A DNA stretch of 21,987 nucleotides from JBBDMU01 sp040878115 (GTDB taxonomy: Bacteria > Bacteroidota > Rhodothermia > Balneolales > Natronogracilivirgulaceae), in the NCBI GenBank assembly GCA_040878115.1, contig JBBDMV010000085.1:1-21987 (forward strand), in the 5' to 3' direction. The notes beneath the pieces are model-generated. The model saw nothing but the letters and a program-made list of their open reading frames with translations, searched no databases and was not told the DNA's origin. The position numbers and the translations under genes were made by a program. Below, one piece after another: positions 7,702 to 14,425 of the stretch. Each line of letters begins with the position of its first letter. Positions within the stretch are counted from its first letter, which is position 1.

Positions 7702-8451
7702 TTATTCCCCCGGAAGCAGGTCACAAAACCAGAAGCCGGATACAAGATGCGGTGTTCGGTTCGTGCCACACGTGTAGTCATTATCATCATCTTCCTTTTT
7801 GGCAGGCGGGGTGTATTGGCGATAAACGATATCCCCGGATGTAAAAGGGACTGGCCTTTTGAAAATAGGTCCGTCATAAACAAAGGTATGGAACTCACCG
7901 TGCTCTCCGCATGGATCTACTTCATCAGGCAAATCTTCCAGGAATGTTTTATCATATTCTCTGCCTGCAAAGCTTTTGTCAAGGCGGCTTCCATCAATAC
8001 ATACCACTATGGCCTTAAAGCCTTCTTCAATAAACTCTTCGGCTAATTTTTGGGTGTCCTGCTTCCAGAGAGGGAATACCCCTTTGAACCCTATTTCCTG
8101 TAAACGCTCTTCCCGGTAACGGCGCAGGTCTTCCAGAAAGATATCACCGAATATGGATGCTTTTATGTTCTCTTTCTTGAAACCGGTAAGGGTTTCTTTC
8201 ATCATTTGGTTATAATTTTCCATGGTGGGTGTATCCGGCAGCGTCATTATTTTTACGGGGAGGCCAATGTTTTCAGCCTGTGTTCTCAAAAGCTCAGTCC
8301 GCACTCCATGCTGGGTAATCCTTTCGTACTTTGCATTTACCGTGGTGAATAGAAAAGGGATATCATACTCGCCGGATTGAAGTGTTTTGTGCAAGCATAT
8401 GGAAGAATCTTTGCCTCCGCTCCAGTTGAATAGTGCTTTGGTTTTCGTCAT
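7702..8451 (-). CDS. DUF71/COG2102 PP-loop ATPase (diphthine-ammonia ligase family; likely B12-related)
   Basis: The 249-residue protein starts with an adenosine-nucleotide alpha-hydrolase PP-loop, FNWSGGKDSS at about 8-17, which binds ATP for adenylation. The family signature DPCGEHGEFHTFVYDGPIF lies near residue 190-210. Archaeal and eukaryotic members amidate diphthine on EF2, but bacteria lack diphthamide. Comparative-genomic work on this family has proposed a bacterial subgroup in vitamin B12 salvage. The context here agrees, because the gene diverges from a cobalamin riboswitch and btuB-like receptor. The ATG at 8451 (MTKTKALF) is chosen over an upstream TTG at 8487. The tail after about residue 225 (acidic, then Cys-containing) is unusual. 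The B12 role is inference. Confidence 0.85.
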   Translation of the reverse strand: MTKTKALFNWSGGKDSSICLHKTLQSGEYDIPFLFTTVNAKYERITQHGVRTELLRTQAENIGLPVKIMTLPDTPTMENYNQMMKETLTGFKKENIKASIFGDIFLEDLRRYREERLQEIGFKGVFPLWKQDTQKLAEEFIEEGFKAIVVCIDGSRLDKSFAGREYDKTFLEDLPDEVDPCGEHGEFHTFVYDGPIFKRPVPFTSGDIVYRQYTPPAKKEDDDNDYTCGTNRTPHLVSGFWFCDLLPGE

Positions 8452-8734
8452 GTATAGATATTTTTTATGATTCTTTGGAATGTGCAATATATTGTGTATC
8501 AGGTGTTAAGAAAACGGGGGTGTGTCCGGTATTCGAACCGGCATTAAACGATTAAGCAAACTCAAAAGCCTGACAAAGGCTTTGTTACAAATTCCCGATA
8601 GTCATTATTTTTTTAAAGAATTTCCGGAATACTTCCGGTTAAGGATAAAGGACAAATTCCTGCATAACAAGTCTGCTATGAAAATAAGGTTTGAAAAATA
8701 CAACGGACCTTCCTACCTTAAATGAACATCCAAC
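8452..8734. other. Divergent intergenic region upstream of the riboswitch
   Basis: This region must hold the promoters of the divergent DUF71 gene and the riboswitch-led operon. A stem CCGGT/ACCGG with loop ATTCGA lies at 8526-8541, preceded by GGGGGTG, which faintly recalls the 5' end of tmRNA. A 67-codon frame starting at a GTG (8522) runs to 8725 but shows no family motif, and I do not call it as a gene. Confidence 0.4.
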
Positions 8735-8940
8735 AGGGTGTTTGGTTCTTCCTTATGGAGGATTAAAAAGGGAATCCCGTTAAGAACGGGAGCTGTACCC
8801 GCAACTGTGAGCCTGCTTCGACCCGATTACCGGGCCGGAACGAGCGATAAGTCTTACCTAGCCACTGTTCTCTAACTGCAAATCGCGGGACGAGGATGGG
8901 AAGGTCGCTTATCGCGGGGCAAGCCAGGAGACCTGCCAAA
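8735..8940 (+). promoter_or_regulatory. Cobalamin (B12) riboswitch
   Basis: The conserved core is present in the correct order: AAAAGGGAA near 8766, GGGAGCTGTACCCGCAACTGTGA at about 8788-8810, GCCACTG at 8861-8867, GATGGGAAGG at 8895-8904, and the B12 box AGCCAGGAGACCTGCC at 8922-8937. GCGATAAG (8844-8851) is complementary to CTTATCGC (8908-8915), closing the peripheral stem. When adenosyl- or other cobalamins bind, such elements repress the downstream gene, here the TonB receptor starting at 8991. This is the strongest anchor for calling the region a B12 uptake operon. Confidence 0.96.
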
Positions 8941-8952
8941 TATCAAACTGCT

Positions 8953-8975
8953 GGAACCTTCGGGTTAAAGGTTTC
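8953..8975 (+). promoter_or_regulatory. Putative expression-platform hairpin of the riboswitch
   Basis: GGAACCTT (8953-8960) can pair with AAGGTTTC (8968-8975), an 8-bp stem with one G-U pair, around a 7-nt loop, 13 nt downstream of the aptamer. No U-tract follows, and the ATG is 15 nt further on, so control at translation initiation is more likely than termination. This is inferred from pairing only. Confidence 0.45.
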
Positions 8976-8990
8976 GCAAACAACTTGATC

Positions 8991-10982
8991 ATGAACTTTG
9001 TATCACGTTCGGCGTGTTCGTTTCACGTATTTGCACTATTCCTGATTTTATTTACCATTTCACCTCCTTGCGGCTGGAGTATGTCCGGGACTGGAAACTT
9101 TCAGCAATTTCTTTATTCCAGTGAATTGGAAGATAAAGAACGATCACCGCAGCTTGGTGATACTATTTATCTGGATGATATCCTTATTGAATCTACGCGG
9201 ATCTATGAACCCCTCCGCTATCAGCCGATAGACGTTCAGGTAATGGATTCCCTGCAAATGGCCTTGAACCGCACGATGCCGTTATCAGCGGTTTTATCAC
9301 GTTATTCCAGCCTTTATATCCGTGATAATGGTCCGGGAGGTTATGCTTCGATCTCTCAAAGAGGGCTGTCACCAGGCCAGACACAGTTGCTTTGGGAAGG
9401 CTTTCCCCTCAACAGCCTTTCGTTGGGTATGGCTGATTTGTCTTTATTTTCGGCCAGTATGTTCCAGTCCGTGGAAGTCAGCCCGGGAACGCCGAGCAGC
9501 ACCTTTGGGGGTGGAAGTTTGGGGGGAGCTGTTTACCTTTCTTCATCCCGTCCTGAACAAAAGCGTCTTGAAATCATGCAATCAGCGGGAGCATTCGGGA
9601 CCTATAACAGCCAACTTCACGCGAGTTATGCTGAAGATCGTTGGTCGGCTTCTCTACAGAGCATCTACCAAACTGCTGAAAATGATTTCAGCTATATTAA
9701 CCGTGCGACCGGCCTAAAAGAAAATCGCGTTAATAATGCCGGTAGGGGCGGACAAATTATTGGTAATGTTGGTTATCAGTTGGACCGGGGCCGGATATAT
9801 TCTTCTGCATGGTTCTCTGATCGAATAGAGGATATACCGGGCAGTGTGTTGTCTGGTGATTCGGGAACCGCTCAGTCAGATCGCAGCTTTCGGTGGCTGG
9901 CCGGCCTGGAAACGTCAACCTATGGTTGGAATATCAACTTACGCAGTTTCCTGGAGCGTGATCGCTTTTTTTATGAAGATCTTTCCGCAAATACCGATAG
10001 CCGTTTCCGTAAAGGGCGCTGGCTGACCAACCTTGAATTCAAGCGCCCGGCATTGGGGCCGGTCATCTGGAAGGGCGGCATTAGCGGCGGCGTGGAAATG
10101 GTGAATACCAGCAATTATTCTGATGAACGCCAGCGAAGCTTGCTGGGTATCCATATGAACCCCAATGTGCATATGGCTGAGGGACGTTTACGGGTAACCC
10201 CGACGATCAGGGTAGACGCTTACACTGATTTCGGATGGGTAGTGAGCCCTTCTCTGGGTACAAATTGGGAGGTATTCAAAGAACGCCTTCATCTGAGAGG
10301 CATGGTCAGCCGTGATTTTAATCCGCCGTCATTTAACGATCTCTATTGGATACCCAGCGGCAATACCGGCCTGGAACCGGAGAGAAGCTTTAAAGCAGAA
10401 GGAGGCTTCACCTATCTTTCACCTTTGCCGTTTATTGATTCCATTAAACTAACCGGGTACAATATTTGGCTGAACGAAGGTATCTATTGGTTCCCGAACA
10501 GTGAAGGCGTCTGGGCCCCATCCAATGTTGGGAAAGTAGATGCCTATGGAGCGGAAAGCAGGCTGAACTTACACTGGGAAACAGGGCCTGCAGATTTTTT
10601 CTGGGAGTTGGGGGCCGACTGGCGGAAAGCTGAAATCGCAGAGGAGCGTTTCCCTGGTGATCAGGCTGTCGGCCAACAGATGCGTTATGTTCCGGAATGG
10701 ACTTTCAGAAGCAATCTCAGTGTTCAAATATCCCCGGTACACATAAGCGCGAATTACCGCTGGACAGATCAGCGCTACATTACAGAAGATCATACTTCCA
10801 GTCTGGGTCCTTTCCAGGTCTTTGATGTATCCGTTAATGTTGATCAGGAGCTTCTGAAAGCAGACTGGGGTTTTCAGCTTGCCGTCAATAACCTCCTGGG
10901 TGAGCGATATGAGATTGTTCAATGGTACCCGATGCCTGGCCGCTATCTGGAGTTTTCTCTATCCCTCGGCCTACCTATATGA
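8991..10982 (+). CDS. btuB: TonB-dependent outer-membrane receptor, BtuB-like
   Basis: The 663-residue protein carries a signal peptide (about 1-32, hydrophobic core LFLILF), then a TonB-box-like segment (DTIYLDDILIES). A plug domain follows at about 70-190, with RDNGPGGYASISQRGL, the LWEGFPLNS loop and a glycine-rich FGGGSLGGAVYLSS end. The remainder is a 22-strand-type barrel with many aromatic-ended strands and a terminal GRYLEFSLSLGLPI. It is shorter than many siderophore receptors and lacks the carboxypeptidase-like extension of SusC proteins. A cobalamin riboswitch lies directly upstream, which identifies the likely cargo as cobalamin or a corrinoid. I chose the ATG at 8991; a TTG two codons earlier is less likely. 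Energy would come from TonB/ExbBD encoded elsewhere. Confidence 0.92.
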   Translation: MNFVSRSACSFHVFALFLILFTISPPCGWSMSGTGNFQQFLYSSELEDKERSPQLGDTIYLDDILIESTRIYEPLRYQPIDVQVMDSLQMALNRTMPLSAVLSRYSSLYIRDNGPGGYASISQRGLSPGQTQLLWEGFPLNSLSLGMADLSLFSASMFQSVEVSPGTPSSTFGGGSLGGAVYLSSSRPEQKRLEIMQSAGAFGTYNSQLHASYAEDRWSASLQSIYQTAENDFSYINRATGLKENRVNNAGRGGQIIGNVGYQLDRGRIYSSAWFSDRIEDIPGSVLSGDSGTAQSDRSFRWLAGLETSTYGWNINLRSFLERDRFFYEDLSANTDSRFRKGRWLTNLEFKRPALGPVIWKGGISGGVEMVNTSNYSDERQRSLLGIHMNPNVHMAEGRLRVTPTIRVDAYTDFGWVVSPSLGTNWEVFKERLHLRGMVSRDFNPPSFNDLYWIPSGNTGLEPERSFKAEGGFTYLSPLPFIDSIKLTGYNIWLNEGIYWFPNSEGVWAPSNVGKVDAYGAESRLNLHWETGPADFFWELGADWRKAEIAEERFPGDQAVGQQMRYVPEWTFRSNLSVQISPVHISANYRWTDQRYITEDHTSSLGPFQVFDVSVNVDQELLKADWGFQLAVNNLLGERYEIVQWYPMPGRYLEFSLSLGLPI

Positions 10983-11090
10983 CTGCCCCCGTCAACACAT
11001 CTGAATAATAATATCCATTAGCTGCATCTATTTAGCAGTAAGCATGATACAAAAACAACACCGATAACCTTAAAGATAAAACTAAGAAAT

Positions 11091-12155
11091 ATGAACTTAT
11101 TACAGAATAAATACCTCCATGCATTAATTATCATAGGCTTGACCGGATTAACAGCCTGCAGTGATGACCCTGTATCTGACATGCAGGGAGATGAGGCAAT
11201 ATCCATTTTAATAGCCAATGAAGGCAATTTTGCAGATGGGAACGGCTCTATAACCAATTTTGATTCTGAAAGCGGGAGAGCCGCACAGGCACAATTTGAG
11301 AATGAAAATGGAAGGCCTCTCGCCGGGATCATTCAATCAACAGTTTTAAATGACAGTAAGCTATTCATAGTGGCCAATAATTCCGATAAAATTGAAGTAA
11401 CCCATGCAGAGACCCTGGAAAGTGTTGCTACCATCAACTTCGATGACGGGCTTACCCCTTCCGGGTTTGCTGTAGCCAATGACAAAGGATATGTAAGCAG
11501 TTTCTATGAAAGTTCCGTAGCGGTAGTGGACCTGGAGAATAATACGGTCACCGAAACCCGGATAAGTGTTGGTAACAGTCCCAGGGAAATGCTTGTTTCC
11601 GGTAATAACCTTTATGTAGCAAACAGCGGTAATAATACGGTTACTGTAATCGACACGGAAACAAATAATGTTACAACCACACTTGAAGTTGGTGCCGGTC
11701 CATCCAAACTAATTCAGGATGACGAAGGAAGGATATGGGTAGTATGCAGCGGAATTAAAGCATATGATGATGAGTGGCAACGTGACCCCGAAAATGATAC
11801 CGAGGGGGGAGTTGCCATTCTGAATACTACCAGCCCTGGGCTGGCCGCCACCATTGAAACCGGAGGATTTCCGAATTCACTTACGCTCAATGAGCAAACC
11901 GGCAGGGGTTGGGTAGTTAATGAAGATGCTGTTCAGGAGATTGATATGAACAGCTATGCGGTTACTGAAGAACAATTCATTGACCGCAGTTTCAATGGCA
12001 TTGGTTATTCAATGGCTGAAGATTTGCTTTATATGGCACACAGCAGAGGTTATTCGCAAGCAGGGCAAGCGATCATGTACAACCTGAACGGCACCGCCAT
12101 TGACTCTTTTCAAACTGGAATAGCCCCGCATAAGTTTATATTTCTTGCTGAATAA
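11091..12155 (+). CDS. YncE/BtuG-like beta-propeller lipoprotein (candidate surface B12-binding protein)
   Basis: The 354-residue protein has a lipoprotein signal peptide with lipobox LTAC and Cys23. The mature end begins Cys-Ser-Asp-Asp, which resembles the acidic export tag that sends Bacteroides lipoproteins to the cell surface. The rest is a run of beta-propeller repeats of the YVTN/YncE type: ANDKGYVSSFYESSVAVVD, NLYVANSGNNTVTVIDTET, then LNEQTGRGWVVNEDAVQEID. In Bacteroides, BtuG proteins of this fold bind cobalamin very tightly and cap BtuB. The position directly after the riboswitch-controlled receptor strongly suggests the same role. It could instead be another DUF5074-type surface protein. 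The 108-bp gap after the receptor contains no obvious terminator. Confidence 0.82.
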   Translation: MNLLQNKYLHALIIIGLTGLTACSDDPVSDMQGDEAISILIANEGNFADGNGSITNFDSESGRAAQAQFENENGRPLAGIIQSTVLNDSKLFIVANNSDKIEVTHAETLESVATINFDDGLTPSGFAVANDKGYVSSFYESSVAVVDLENNTVTETRISVGNSPREMLVSGNNLYVANSGNNTVTVIDTETNNVTTTLEVGAGPSKLIQDDEGRIWVVCSGIKAYDDEWQRDPENDTEGGVAILNTTSPGLAATIETGGFPNSLTLNEQTGRGWVVNEDAVQEIDMNSYAVTEEQFIDRSFNGIGYSMAEDLLYMAHSRGYSQAGQAIMYNLNGTAIDSFQTGIAPHKFIFLAE

Positions 12156-12194
12156 AGTGCATAATTTCATTTCAAAAAGACGAAAATAATAGAA

Positions 12195-12225
12195 ATACCA
12201 CAGGATTTATTATATCCTGTGGTAT
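12195..12225. repeat. Perfect 12-bp inverted repeat within the B12 operon
   Basis: ATACCACAGGAT (12195-12206) and ATCCTGTGGTAT (12214-12225) form a perfect 12-bp stem with a 7-nt loop. It sits in the 90-bp gap between the BtuG-like gene and the DUF6580 gene. No strong U-tract follows, so it could be a partial terminator, a processing or mRNA-stability site, or a protein-binding palindrome. Confidence 0.7.
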
Positions 12226-12245
12226 AAACATAAAATAAGGTACCC

Positions 12246-12815
12246 ATGAAAAACCCAAAACATATTCTAATGCTTATCGTGGCCGGATTAATTATAATGG
12301 CTGCAACGACTAGACTATTACCTCATCCACCCAACTTTACACCCATTATAGCTATTGCGCTTTTTGCCGGGACCTACTTCAAAAAAAGTATGTGGGCATG
12401 GGCCTTGCCGCTGGCTGTTATGGTTGTGAGCGATCTCGCCCTGTGGTGGTTATACGGGTATGCCTTTTTCTCGCCTATGCGTCTGGTGATTTACCTATCA
12501 CTGCTGGTTATGGTCGGCTTCGGTGGTGCTATAAGCCGCAATATTAGTGTAACCCACATAGCCGGAGGGGCTTTTGCGGGGGCTATTTTGTTCTTTATGG
12601 TTACCAATTTTGCCGTATGGATTACCGGTACACTCTATCCCATCACCTGGGAGGGCCTTGCAATGTGTTATACGGCGGGAATTCCTTTTTTCCGCAATAC
12701 CCTGATTTCCGCATTCATCTATTCTGCTGTCATGTTTGGTGCCGTTGAATGGGCTAAAGCCTGGTGGCAATTACCATCGCATTACATCTCAACCTCCCGG
12801 ACCAATGGCAGATGA
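12246..12815 (+). CDS. DUF6580 membrane protein, candidate cobalamin inner-membrane transporter
   Basis: The 189-residue protein is strongly hydrophobic, with about five to six membrane segments. It shows the DUF6580 hallmarks: RLLPHPPNFTPIIAIALFAG at about 23-42, VVSDLALW near 61, a FFMVTNFAVW segment near 120, and YPITWEGLAMCYTAGIPFFRNTL near 131-155. Such proteins resemble S-components of ECF vitamin transporters. Because no BtuC, BtuD or BtuF gene is present in this operon, this protein is the natural candidate to carry cobalamin across the inner membrane, as BtuM-type proteins do elsewhere. Whether it belongs to the BtuM family cannot be decided by eye. An AAGG site lies just before the ATG. 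The 3' end overlaps the next gene by 11 bp. Confidence 0.8.
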   Translation: MKNPKHILMLIVAGLIIMAATTRLLPHPPNFTPIIAIALFAGTYFKKSMWAWALPLAVMVVSDLALWWLYGYAFFSPMRLVIYLSLLVMVGFGGAISRNISVTHIAGGAFAGAILFFMVTNFAVWITGTLYPITWEGLAMCYTAGIPFFRNTLISAFIYSAVMFGAVEWAKAWWQLPSHYISTSRTNGR

Positions 12816-13002
12816 TGTGAATAAGGTGAATCCAAAAGGAAAACGATGCCGTTCCCGGTCACCTTCTAAATTAAAAGAAGGTCGGGACTATTACATGAAC
12901 GAGCAGGGCCTGCTCGTTTTAAAAGCTGAATATCTACTTGACAGAGGGTATTGCTGCGGCAATGGTTGTCGCCATTGCCCTTATGTTAATCCCCAAAGCT
13001 AA
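12805..13002 (+). CDS. DUF5522 family small Cys-rich protein
   Basis: The 65-residue protein begins at an ATG overlapping the end of the DUF6580 gene by 11 bp, which suggests translational coupling. A longer in-frame start at 12736 would lie wholly inside the upstream gene and is not used. The N-terminus is basic (KGKRCRSRSPSKLKEGRDYY), followed by NEQGLLVLKAEYLLDRG and the C-terminal motif YCCGNGCRHCPY, characteristic of DUF5522. The clustered Cys and His residues could bind a metal ion, but this is not shown. Its function is unknown. As the last gene of the riboswitch-led unit it may take part in corrinoid handling. Confidence 0.85.
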   Translation: MADDVNKVNPKGKRCRSRSPSKLKEGRDYYMNEQGLLVLKAEYLLDRGYCCGNGCRHCPYVNPQS

Positions 13003-13072
13003 ACTATCTGTCCGTCCATCTACAGGCGATGCCGTTGCTCAGGGAATTAAATTAATTTTTCCTTTAAATTTC

Positions 13073-13098
13073 TGTAACCATTTGCTCATTCGGTCGTC
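13073..13098 (+). promoter_or_regulatory. Predicted ECF sigma promoter of the sigma operon
   Basis: TGTAACC (13073-13079) and CGTCCTATC (from 13095) match the -35 TGTAAC and -10 CGTC pattern of ECF sigma promoters. The distance from GTAAC to CGTC is 16 nt. The same two boxes with the same spacing occur before the DUF4382 gene. The ATG of the sigma gene is 43 nt after the -10 box, so autoregulation is likely. Confidence 0.75.
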
Positions 13099-13140
13099 CT
13101 ATCGCTAAAGAACGTCGAAATGCATCAATGATCTAATTTA

Positions 13141-13722
13141 ATGCATGTACAAGAGTCATTTTATAACGAGTATGAGATCATTGATAAGATTCTCAGTGGC
13201 AATACCGATGTGTACAAGATCTTGGTAAACCGCTATAGTGCCATGGTATTTCATATTGTTCGGGGATTTGAAAAGGATGAGGGAGAAGTTGAAGATCTTG
13301 CTCAGCAAATATTTGTCAACGCTTATGAGCGATTGAGCTCTTTTAATCAAAATTCTAAGTTTTCATCCTGGCTGTACAGTGTTGCGGCAAATCATTGCAG
13401 GGATTATGTGAAAAATATTCGAAGATTAAACATCAGGTTTGATGATATGGAACAAGGTTATCTCGAAACGGCTTTAATTTATCCGGCAGGTCCCTCCCAG
13501 GAGCTTGAGACGAAAGAGCTCGACCAATTGCTCCATCAAGCTATAAAACAGCTAAAGGAAGAATATTCTGAACCCTTTCTTATGAAGTACCGGGGTGGCC
13601 TGGATTACGATATTATTTCGGAACGGCTGGGTGTTTCGGTGAGCGCCTTAAAGGTTAGGGTGCACAGGGCAAGGAAAGAACTTAAAACCATTATTGAAAA
13701 ACAGGTGGGATATTATGGCTGA
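13141..13722 (+). CDS. RNA polymerase ECF-type sigma-70 factor
   Basis: The 193-residue protein has sigma region 2 at about 20-100 (YKILVNRYSAMVFHIV, then EVEDLAQQIFVNAYERL and FSSWLYSVAANHCRDYVK). Sigma region 4 lies at about 135-190, with a helix-turn-helix in YDIISERLGVSVSALKVRVHRARKEL. No region 1 or 3 is present, as is usual for ECF factors. It directs RNA polymerase to promoters such as those at 13073 and 16624. Its stop codon overlaps the start of the anti-sigma-like gene by 8 bp, so the two are translationally coupled, typical of a sigma/anti-sigma pair. The inducing signal is unknown. Confidence 0.95.
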   Translation: MHVQESFYNEYEIIDKILSGNTDVYKILVNRYSAMVFHIVRGFEKDEGEVEDLAQQIFVNAYERLSSFNQNSKFSSWLYSVAANHCRDYVKNIRRLNIRFDDMEQGYLETALIYPAGPSQELETKELDQLLHQAIKQLKEEYSEPFLMKYRGGLDYDIISERLGVSVSALKVRVHRARKELKTIIEKQVGYYG

Positions 13723-14425
13723 TAAAACCAGTAACGAAGAATTGCTTCGCAAGTTTCTGGATGGTGAACTTAGTTCAGAACAGGAAAGGCAAGCACTTCA
13801 TATGATTGCCGATGATGATGAGGCGCGCGCGATGCTGTCTTTTGATCGCACATTTTACCAATCATTCGGCCGGGAGCCTGGTCCAGGACCTTTCCATGTG
13901 CCTGATGGATTTGCTGATGATGTCATGTCTCAAGTAGTTTCAACAGAAGCTGCCAGCCCCGTTATCACCTTTTGGGGCAAGATCAAAGAATTTTATAATG
14001 TTTTACTTTCTCCCCGCCCGGTGGTGATCCGTCCTGCCTTCACGGTAATGGTCGTATTAACCATGATGGTGATCATGGCGTTGCCTTACATCGGGAAACA
14101 AAACCCTGATATGACTTCGCAAACCCATGTAACATCGGCCGGGTTGATTGCTGAACAGGAGGAGCAGGCATGGATCCGGTTCGTCTATTTTGATGATCAG
14201 GCCGAATCTATGGCTGTGGCCGGTGATTTCAGCGATTGGGACCCTATATCATTAACCAAAGAAAGGGTGGGGGATGAGCAAGTCTGGACCGGATTGATAC
14301 CTGTCACAAAAAAAGAGCAGCGTTATATGTTTGTGAAGGATGGCGAGCAATGGGTAACAGACCCGTTGGCACAGGTTCAGCAGGATGACGGCTTTGGCAA
14401 TAAAAATGCGGTACTGTTTCTATGA
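13715..14425 (+). CDS. Membrane anti-sigma-like protein with periplasmic AMPK-type E-set domain
   Basis: From the ATG at 13715 (overlapping the sigma gene) the protein has 236 residues. The cytosolic N-terminus ELLRKFLDGELSSEQERQAL matches anti-sigma N-terminal helices but has no HxxxCxxC zinc motif. One membrane helix lies at about 106-126 (PAFTVMVVLTMMVIMALPY). The C-terminal part (about 152-236) is an AMPK/isoamylase early-set domain: AVAGDFSDWD, VWTGLIPV, YMFVKDGEQWVTDP, DGFGNKNAVLFL. By membrane orientation this faces the periplasm and would be the sensor. Two tryptophans equivalent to the glycogen-binding pair in AMPK beta are kept, while the usual binding Lys is replaced by Met (RYMF). 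The next gene overlaps by 4 bp (ATGA). Anti-sigma function is inferred from position and N-terminus. Confidence 0.85.
   Translation: MADKTSNEELLRKFLDGELSSEQERQALHMIADDDEARAMLSFDRTFYQSFGREPGPGPFHVPDGFADDVMSQVVSTEAASPVITFWGKIKEFYNVLLSPRPVVIRPAFTVMVVLTMMVIMALPYIGKQNPDMTSQTHVTSAGLIAEQEEQAWIRFVYFDDQAESMAVAGDFSDWDPISLTKERVGDEQVWTGLIPVTKKEQRYMFVKDGEQWVTDPLAQVQQDDGFGNKNAVLFL

Noticed and set aside
7363..8046. Long plus-strand ORF of 227 codons
   Set aside because: It overlaps the malic enzyme and DUF71 genes on the other strand, whose family motifs are clear. Its own translation has no recognisable motif.
8516..8600. tRNA gene on the minus strand (GGTTCGAATACC resembles a T-loop)
   Set aside because: The T-loop has one base too many, and no matching 5' acceptor stem or anticodon arm is found.
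8522..8725. 67-codon GTG-start ORF before the riboswitch
   Set aside because: No family motif, no Shine-Dalgarno site and a basic, random-looking composition. It lies in the promoter region of two divergent genes.
8985..8990. TTG start two codons before the ATG of the TonB receptor
   Set aside because: The ATG at 8991 fits the signal peptide equally well and is the more common start.
12736..12804. Longer start for the DUF5522 protein
   Set aside because: It would lie entirely inside the DUF6580 gene, and the added residues are simply a shifted reading of that gene.
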